A DNA stretch of 64,000 bases from G963676655 sp963678305 (GTDB lineage Bacteria; Verrucomicrobiota; Lentisphaeria; Victivallales; Victivallaceae), in assembly GCA_963678305.2 (NCBI GenBank), contig CAXXVV010000017.1:1-64000 (forward strand), written 5' to 3'. The notes under the pieces were generated by a model. That model saw nothing but the letters and a program-made list of their open reading frames with translations, did no database searches and was not told where the DNA came from. The translations under genes and the position numbers were made by a program. Shown here piece by piece: positions 59,153 through 64,000 of the stretch; the stretch's first letter is position 1; each line of letters starts with the position of its first letter.

Positions 59153-59336
59153 TTTTTGGAGTGCGCTTAGATTTAAGCGCTTTGGGTATCGGGTTTGCCA
59201 ATCGAAAAAGATTATTCATGGCAAGATTTTGCCATAGTTGAAGTGTCGGCATCATCGGCCGCAACTTAGTTGCGAACAACTATGGCGGTTGACATATTTC
59301 AGCGCCAAAGCGGTTAAATCTAACCGCATTCCAAAA
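59153..59336. mobile_element. MITE-like element with 32-bp terminal inverted repeats
   Basis: The left end TTTTTGGAGTGCGCTTAG... (59153-59185) and the reverse complement of the right end (59305-59336, starting CCAAAGCGGTTAAATC) agree over about 32 bp. Inside are nested palindromes: GCCATAGTTG (59231-59240) pairs with CAACTATGGC (59277-59286), and CGCAACTTAGTTGCG is a hairpin. No coding frame fills it. It lies in the 371-bp gap between the phosphatase gene and the glycyl radical enzyme. Confidence 0.6.
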
Positions 59337-59500
59337 TGTCAGTATCCGGACTATACCGGCAAAAGCATTTAGAATAAAATAAACACAGCCTTATCCATTA
59401 AGAATTCGCCGTTCAGATCCCGGCTCCTACAATTAAGGAGCATTTGCGCCTATACTTGGTTATTGGAGATTCCTTGTTGGATGTTGGATATTCAGTTTTC

Positions 59501-61771
59501 TCAGACCGCATAGTTGGCGCGGGAGATCAGTTCGTCCTGGACCTCTTTATCGAGCTGGACAAAAATTGCCGACAAACCGGAAATGCGGACCAGGAGATTC
59601 GGATATTCTTCCGGATGTTCCTGGGCGGCGCGCATGGTGGCGGCATCGACGCAATTCAATTGCAGGGTCGGGATACCCGCATCGGCCGCAACCCGGCAGA
59701 AAGACGAGAGCATCGACACCGGAATCCTGCCGCCGGACGGCAGTTGAATATCCAGTACCGCGTTGCCGGGATAATCGGTAAAGTCGATTGCCCGGAGCGA
59801 AGTAATAATATCGGTCAGATTCTTCGGCGCGTGTTCGCGATGCGGGGCAATACCCTGACTGAACATATCGCCGTCGCGCCGCCCGTCCGGAGTGGCTCCG
59901 GTCCGGTTGCCCAGGGTTTTAAAGGTCCAATAGACAAAGAAGCTGGGTTGGAAATGTTCGCCGCGCTCGTTCGGGACCGTACGGACGAATGCCGCGATAT
60001 CGGCGGTAAAACGTGCCGCGAGGCCGTCAACTTCCGCGATGCTGTGACCGAACCGGGGACAATTAAGTACTTGCTGCCGGAGGTCCTCTTGTCCGGCCCA
60101 GTTGGCTGCGACGATTTCCTGAAGTTCGGTAAACGATACCAGTTTATCTTCGAACACCAGACGTTTGACCGCCATCAGGGAATTAACCGCGTCGGCCAAG
60201 CCGACCAGCGTGACACCGGACGGATTGTATTTGGCGCCACCGGCTGTATAGTCTTCGGCTTTTTCAATGCAGCCTTCCAGTGAAGTGGAAAACAGCGGAC
60301 ACGGATTGATCCGGGGAAATCTAACGCCGTTGAAAACGCTCCAGGCCGCCCCCTGCCCGATCATCCGTTTTAATTCATCCGTAAAGTGACGGTAAAAATC
60401 CTCAAAATCAGTTGCCTCGCCCATTCTCACCGGCAGCGCATTTCTCACCATTTCCGGAAGAATCGCCGCATCGCATTTATTGCCGGTGAAGACCAGATGC
60501 AGCAGCTCGACAATATTGAAGTAATAATAGGCTCCGGCGCTGTGTTCGACGCCTTCGCAAATCGTTTCCTGACAGCCGCCGTTGACATAGAGACTGGCAT
60601 CCTCAACCGACTTGCCGTATTTCATCTGGGCCGGAATCAGCACGTCGTCATTAAGCAACGCGAAATTATTGTGACCGGCAAGATTCATTGTCGCGATCAG
60701 GTCAAGATATTCCTGCGGGGATTTGGAATTAAAACGGCAATTCAATTTGGGATTGATCAAATCATGTTCACAATGTACCTCGATAAACATCCGGGTCAAA
60801 TCGTTCCAGACCGGCTTTCCATCCCGGTCACAGCCGCCAAGCATCATACACGTACTGGTTTCCGGCCACTCCCTTTCCCGGGCAAAAGTCTTGACGTCAT
60901 TCGGCAGCATCCACTGCGCAAGCAGTTTACGGGCTTTATCCTCATTAATCCGCCCCGCCTCAAGATCGGCGTTATACAGGTCTATCAACAACCGGTCAGG
61001 ATGACCGATGACCGATATTCCAATACTATCAAGCGACGCGACGACCTCTCGCAAAAACCACATCATCACCAAGCCCTCGTAAAAGGAGCGCGGCGGTTCG
61101 GCCGGAATCCGGATCGCGGCGTCAGCGATCAGCCGGAGGTTTTCAATGACTTCAGGTTCGGTTTCGGTTTCCAGCATTCGCAACGCTTCCTCCCGGAAAC
61201 GCGCAGCAACTTTCAGGAGGGCGCGGCATCCTTTTTCCATCGCCTCAAGCTCCGGAGAACGTTCAGGCTTAGCGGCAATCCGCTTGAGTATTCCGTTGAC
61301 CCCGGAACGCAGGAGCATGGTGTATCCAAGACAATGATGATCCTCGTCAAACCCGACACTACCGGTCCACAGAACCGGAGTTCCTTCAAGCCGTGAATAA
61401 AGGTTCAGCGCTAGAAAACCTGCTCTTTCCGGCGTATCGGTCAGCAGGGGACGAAAGTGATTATGCATCCAGCTGGCGGGTTGACAGAAAGTATCAAGCG
61501 GAATTCCCCAATGTTCGGATGAACGCATACCCATTTCATAGAAAAACGGACTGTGCGGAAAAATTTTCGGAACAAAATTCTCTGCTATCTCCTCGTACAG
61601 CCTGGCCTTGAGCAAAGCCGGATCGATATCCGGGTTAGCCGCCAGAAAGTTATCCATATCGGCGATAATCTTTTCCCGCGCCGCGCGATCAGCCGCCGGC
61701 ACCGTTTTTTCAATATCTCCCGCCCGGAAATTTATATAGTAATCACGCAATTCCTGTTTGAGCTTATCCAT
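59501..61771 (-). CDS. Glycyl radical enzyme, pyruvate formate-lyase family (CxE type)
   Basis: A 756-residue glycyl radical enzyme. The PFL-type domain ends with the glycyl radical segment RISGLSAIF (Gly732 is the radical site) and the active-site segment NGGCQE puts Cys400 and Glu402 in a C-x-E arrangement, as in dehydratase/eliminase members such as glycerol, choline and hydroxyproline enzymes, not the Cys-Cys of pyruvate formate-lyase. The ribosome binding site AAAAGGAATTG precedes the ATG. No activating radical-SAM enzyme is in the window. It lies downstream of a GntR/LacI hybrid regulator on the same strand. The substrate is unknown; it requires anaerobic conditions. Confidence 0.88.
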   Translation of the reverse strand: MDKLKQELRDYYINFRAGDIEKTVPAADRAAREKIIADMDNFLAANPDIDPALLKARLYEEIAENFVPKIFPHSPFFYEMGMRSSEHWGIPLDTFCQPASWMHNHFRPLLTDTPERAGFLALNLYSRLEGTPVLWTGSVGFDEDHHCLGYTMLLRSGVNGILKRIAAKPERSPELEAMEKGCRALLKVAARFREEALRMLETETEPEVIENLRLIADAAIRIPAEPPRSFYEGLVMMWFLREVVASLDSIGISVIGHPDRLLIDLYNADLEAGRINEDKARKLLAQWMLPNDVKTFAREREWPETSTCMMLGGCDRDGKPVWNDLTRMFIEVHCEHDLINPKLNCRFNSKSPQEYLDLIATMNLAGHNNFALLNDDVLIPAQMKYGKSVEDASLYVNGGCQETICEGVEHSAGAYYYFNIVELLHLVFTGNKCDAAILPEMVRNALPVRMGEATDFEDFYRHFTDELKRMIGQGAAWSVFNGVRFPRINPCPLFSTSLEGCIEKAEDYTAGGAKYNPSGVTLVGLADAVNSLMAVKRLVFEDKLVSFTELQEIVAANWAGQEDLRQQVLNCPRFGHSIAEVDGLAARFTADIAAFVRTVPNERGEHFQPSFFVYWTFKTLGNRTGATPDGRRDGDMFSQGIAPHREHAPKNLTDIITSLRAIDFTDYPGNAVLDIQLPSGGRIPVSMLSSFCRVAADAGIPTLQLNCVDAATMRAAQEHPEEYPNLLVRISGLSAIFVQLDKEVQDELISRANYAV

Positions 61772-62067
61772 CTTACAATTCCTTTTTTGTTGATTGATTT
61801 ACTTATATTGTAATTGACATACAAGTATAAATCAACAGATAAAGAGTTGATAAATGTTTACAGCAAGGTATACATTTGTTGATAATACAACAAGGGCCCT
61901 GCACCAGTAAAAGGCAGCCACGAATTGCACGAATAACAGAATGAGTTTTTTCTGCTTCGCAGAAATGGTAAGAAAGAAAAATAGTTTTTTTATACTTTTC
62001 CTCAGTATTTCCAACTGATTAGTGCAATTTGTGTAATTCGTGGCAACTTATTAATTCCAGATAAATC
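61772..62067. other. Leader or intergenic region before the glycyl radical enzyme
   Basis: AT-rich region between the regulator stop and the enzyme start. It holds a CCACGAATTGCACGAA-type stretch and its reverse near 62040 (TGCAATTTGTGTAATTCGTGG), a pair of inverted repeats about 100 bp apart. Confidence 0.4.
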
Positions 62068-63102
62068 TCAAGGATTAAGTCTTTTCACGGAATTACGGAT
62101 AACCGGAGCGGCGGCAATAATGTTTTCCCGGCGCAGCGGTTTTTCATGGCGAAGCAGCCGCATCACAATCCGGCAGATATTGGCGGCAATCAGATCACAG
62201 GACTGGCTGACACTGGTCAGATCGAGGTCACCGGCAATTTCAGTATCGCCGAATCCGGTAACCGAACAGTTCAAATTATGCTCGTGCAGATAACGTATAA
62301 CTCCGGCCGCAAGGGTATCATTGGCACAGAACAGCGCGGTCGGCGGATTTTCCCGGGGCATTTCCCGCGCGGCATAGTACCCCCAGTCACGCGAATAACT
62401 GTTCACCATGACCAGCGATTCATCGACTTCGATCTGATGTTTTTTCAACGCGTCACGCCAACCGGAAAGGCGCTGTTTCGCGGTCAAATCATCGCCGCCG
62501 CCGATATGGGCGATCCGGCAGTGTCCCATACTGATAAGATACTCGGTCAAACTGAACGCGCCGCCGAAGTCATCGGAAATGACCGACGGAATATCCAGCT
62601 CCTTGATCCGGTTGTCAAAAAACACCACCGGGGTCAGCATTTCAGCATAGACGCCAGCGCATTCGGCATTGGGAACAGCGATAACCGCGTCAAAACCGTT
62701 AGCTTCAAAATAACGCAGCAGCGATTCCTCTTTGGCCACACTGGAACCGGTAATATGAACCACCGGATGCAGCCCGGCCGCGGACAATTCCTTCTCCAGC
62801 GCGGCAAAGACACTGTAAAAATAAATTTCATGTTCCGGCACCAGAAAAGCGACCAGACCCAAGCCCGAAGACTGCCGGGGAGCCGGCCCCACAAAGTTGC
62901 CGCGACTTGGCTCCTTGTGAATCCGCCCCTGTTCTACCAGCGCCGCCAACGCCCGGCGAACTGTCAACTGTGTAACCTCAAACTGCTCCGCCAAAGAGCG
63001 CTCTGAAGGCAGTTTGTCACCTTTTCTTAATTGCCGTTCAACAATCAGTCTTTCAATCCCACGAGCAATCGCGGTATATTTTTCCGGTTTTCCTGCAGCC
63101 AT
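62068..63102 (-). CDS. GntR-type helix-turn-helix / LacI-type sensor hybrid regulator
   Basis: A 344-residue regulator with an N-terminal GntR winged helix (residues 7-70: YTAIARGIERLIVERQLRKG, then LPSERSLAEQFEVTQLTVRR) and a LacI-type sensor (GLVAFLVPEHEIYFYS; VISDDFGGAFSLTEYLISMG; IAHIGGGDD). It is a third member of the hybrid class in this window, but diverged from the two at 50.7-53.1 kb. Its promoter (63304-63332) is separated from the start by two tandem copies of a double-hairpin repeat, which gives a leader of about 190 nt. It probably controls the glycyl radical enzyme and the divergent gene at 63444. Confidence 0.9.
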   Translation of the reverse strand: MAAGKPEKYTAIARGIERLIVERQLRKGDKLPSERSLAEQFEVTQLTVRRALAALVEQGRIHKEPSRGNFVGPAPRQSSGLGLVAFLVPEHEIYFYSVFAALEKELSAAGLHPVVHITGSSVAKEESLLRYFEANGFDAVIAVPNAECAGVYAEMLTPVVFFDNRIKELDIPSVISDDFGGAFSLTEYLISMGHCRIAHIGGGDDLTAKQRLSGWRDALKKHQIEVDESLVMVNSYSRDWGYYAAREMPRENPPTALFCANDTLAAGVIRYLHEHNLNCSVTGFGDTEIAGDLDLTSVSQSCDLIAANICRIVMRLLRHEKPLRRENIIAAAPVIRNSVKRLNP

Positions 63103-63164
63103 GCTGCCTTCCTTACGTTATTTAAATATCTATTTTTAATAATCCAGAATGACACAATTTATTT

Positions 63165-63288
63165 CCGCTTCCGCAGCACACAGTGCGAAGTATGAAGCGG
63201 GCCATAGCCATCCGTCGCACGGATTTTCCGCTTCCGCAGCACGAAGTGCGGAGTATGAAGCGGGCCATCGCCGTCCGTCGTACGGACA
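63165..63288 (-). repeat. Double-hairpin repeat, two tandem copies in the predicted 5' leader of the regulator gene
   Basis: Copies at 63165-63225 and 63228-63288 with a 63-bp period. Each has a cruciform arm (CCGCTTC...GAAGCGG enclosing GCAC...GTGC) and a second hairpin (ATCCGT/ACGGAT). They are related to 14160-14218 and have the same orientation relative to the downstream gene. Confidence 0.65.
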
Positions 63289-63303
63289 AATTATATCGAT
63301 TTA

Positions 63304-63332
63304 ATTATATATGCTGATTTATAAATAATCAA
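63304..63332 (-). promoter_or_regulatory. Promoter of the GntR/LacI hybrid regulator
   Basis: On the minus strand TTGATT (63332-63327), 17-nt spacer, TATAAT (63309-63304). Confidence 0.6.
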
Positions 63333-63374
63333 GTATAAAATATAAAATAAATCGATATTCTTTAGAAAATCATA

Positions 63375-63402
63375 TTGACAAGCAGTGAAAAGACATTATA
63401 CT
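63375..63402 (+). promoter_or_regulatory. Promoter of the right-edge glycosidase-like gene
   Basis: TTGACA (63375-63380), 16-nt spacer, TATACT (63397-63402), about 40 nt before the start codon. Confidence 0.65.
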
Positions 63403-63443
63403 TACGAAAGAGACCTCTAAAAAAGATATAAGGAAATATCAAG

Positions 63444-64000
63444 ATGGACACCATCAGAATCTGGCGCTCACCGTACAGTCCGTTCGGAACCCGGGTAAGA
63501 GTAGAAAACGAACAATCCTCGGAAACCTATATTGCCGAGCAAGTCTATACCGACGAAGAACTGGCGGGGATCGCCGCCGCCGGATTCAACGGTATCTGGG
63601 TTCATACGCTGCTGCATCAAGTCGTTTTTTCACCGGTTCTGCCGGAACTCGGTTTGCATTCGGAAATGCATCTGGCCGCACTGCGGAAACTGATTTACCG
63701 CGCCGGGAGACACGGCATAAAAGTTTATCTGTATATGCAGCCGCCACGCGCATTGCCGACAGATCACGCATTCTGGAAAGATCATCCGGACGATGTCGGC
63801 GGCCATATTGAATCGGCCCAGCTTGGCGATACCAGTACCGACTTTATCGATTTTCGCTGTTTCTGCACCTCCAAACCGAAAGTAAAGGAATACCTGCGCG
63901 ACGCTTCGGAACGACTGGCCGCCGCGTTGCCGGATATCGGCGGAATTATCATGATCACCGCATCGGAATATTCCAGTCACTGCGTCGCCCACAGCGGGAT
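63444..64000 (+). CDS. Glycoside hydrolase-like protein, N-terminal fragment
   Basis: The first 185 codons of a gene cut by the window end. The ribosome binding site AAGGAAATATCAAG precedes the ATG. The protein begins MDTIRIWRSPYSPFGTRVRV and has a TIM-barrel-like run, with AGFNGIWVHTLLHQVVF, HGIKVYLYMQPPR and DIGGIIMITASEYSSH, where the strand ends look like an alpha-glucuronidase- or GH20-like barrel. The family cannot be fixed from this fragment and the active-site glutamates are not visible yet. It is divergent from the GntR/LacI hybrid regulator, which suggests it is a regulated sugar-degrading enzyme. Confidence 0.65.
   Translation, partial: MDTIRIWRSPYSPFGTRVRVENEQSSETYIAEQVYTDEELAGIAAAGFNGIWVHTLLHQVVFSPVLPELGLHSEMHLAALRKLIYRAGRHGIKVYLYMQPPRALPTDHAFWKDHPDDVGGHIESAQLGDTSTDFIDFRCFCTSKPKVKEYLRDASERLAAALPDIGGIIMITASEYSSHCVAHSG

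Noticed and set aside
59444..60283. 279-codon plus-strand frame opposite the glycyl radical enzyme
   Set aside because: Antisense to a well-supported gene; its translation is rich in Arg and Gly as expected for a shadow frame.
60386..61396. 336-codon plus-strand frame opposite the glycyl radical enzyme
   Set aside because: Antisense shadow of conserved coding sequence; no start signal.
1..64000. tRNA, rRNA, CRISPR, prophage or integrase genes
   Set aside because: None recognised on either strand; no tRNA-like cloverleaf or phage gene cluster was seen by eye, which is not a substitute for a covariance search.

Overview
The window looks like chromosome from an anaerobic, polysaccharide-degrading member of the PVC superphylum, most likely a Lentisphaerota (Victivallales-like) bacterium. 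This is inferred from gene content, not from a marker gene: no rRNA, tRNA or ribosomal protein gene was seen. The clues are four type IV pilin-like secreted proteins of the 'prepilin N-terminal / H-X9-DG' kind, four formylglycine sulfatases, SSS-type sodium symporters in place of SusC/SusD pairs, a large Hanks-type Ser/Thr kinase, many LacI, GntR and AraC regulators, and anaerobic enzymes (indolepyruvate:ferredoxin oxidoreductase, a glycyl radical enzyme). Most of the sequence has moderate GC; a few orphan genes are clearly AT-rich.

Layout. 1-9.4 kb: edge of a uroporphyrinogen-decarboxylase-like gene, AraC regulator, small membrane protein, PIG-L deacetylase, Gfo/Idh oxidoreductase, a pilin-like gene abutting a 1,075-residue secreted glycosidase-like protein, a sugar isomerase-like protein and a LacI regulator. 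9.6-15.1 kb: DUF6786-like protein, YhcH-family protein, secreted hypothetical, GH127-type arabinofuranosidase and a divergent AraC regulator. 15.3-24.5 kb: AT-rich lipoprotein; operon LacI > pilin-like > SSS symporter > sulfatase on the minus strand, divergent from a heparinase II/III-type lyase; AT-rich membrane protein. 24.7-33.6 kb: sugar aminotransferase, Gfo/Idh oxidoreductase, NAD-dependent reductase, the operon iorA-iorB-paaK-like-ACT-amidohydrolase, and a small monooxygenase. 34.4-53.2 kb: a locus for a sulfated glycosaminoglycan-like polymer: GH35, three sulfatases, two tandem PL8-type lyases, SSS symporter, two pilin-like genes and two paralogous GntR/LacI hybrid regulators. 53.2-59.1 kb: lysine-rich secreted protein, Ser/Thr kinase with a CsgG-like region, predicted nuclease-like DUF5655 protein, tyrosine phosphatase. 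59.5-64 kb: glycyl radical enzyme, GntR/LacI hybrid regulator and a divergent glycosidase-like gene cut by the window end.

The strongest recurring theme is 'regulator > pilin-like protein > (terminator) > transporter / sulfatase / lyase'. It occurs in two clusters, with a third cluster where a pilin-like gene abuts a glycosidase gene. The regulators have near-consensus TTGACA-17-TATAAT promoters, and two of the pilin-like genes are followed by a hairpin with a T-run inside the apparent operon, so the pilin-like protein should be made in excess of the downstream enzymes. Two genes of the glycosaminoglycan locus (a PL8 lyase and the symporter) carry frameshifts at G4 tracts where G5 would restore the frame, so either the assembly has homopolymer errors or the locus is decaying. 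Several short dispersed repeats sit at reproducible places relative to genes: a 95-bp element just after stop codons, a 60-bp double-hairpin element inside predicted 5' leaders, and a 70-bp element before AT-rich orphan genes.
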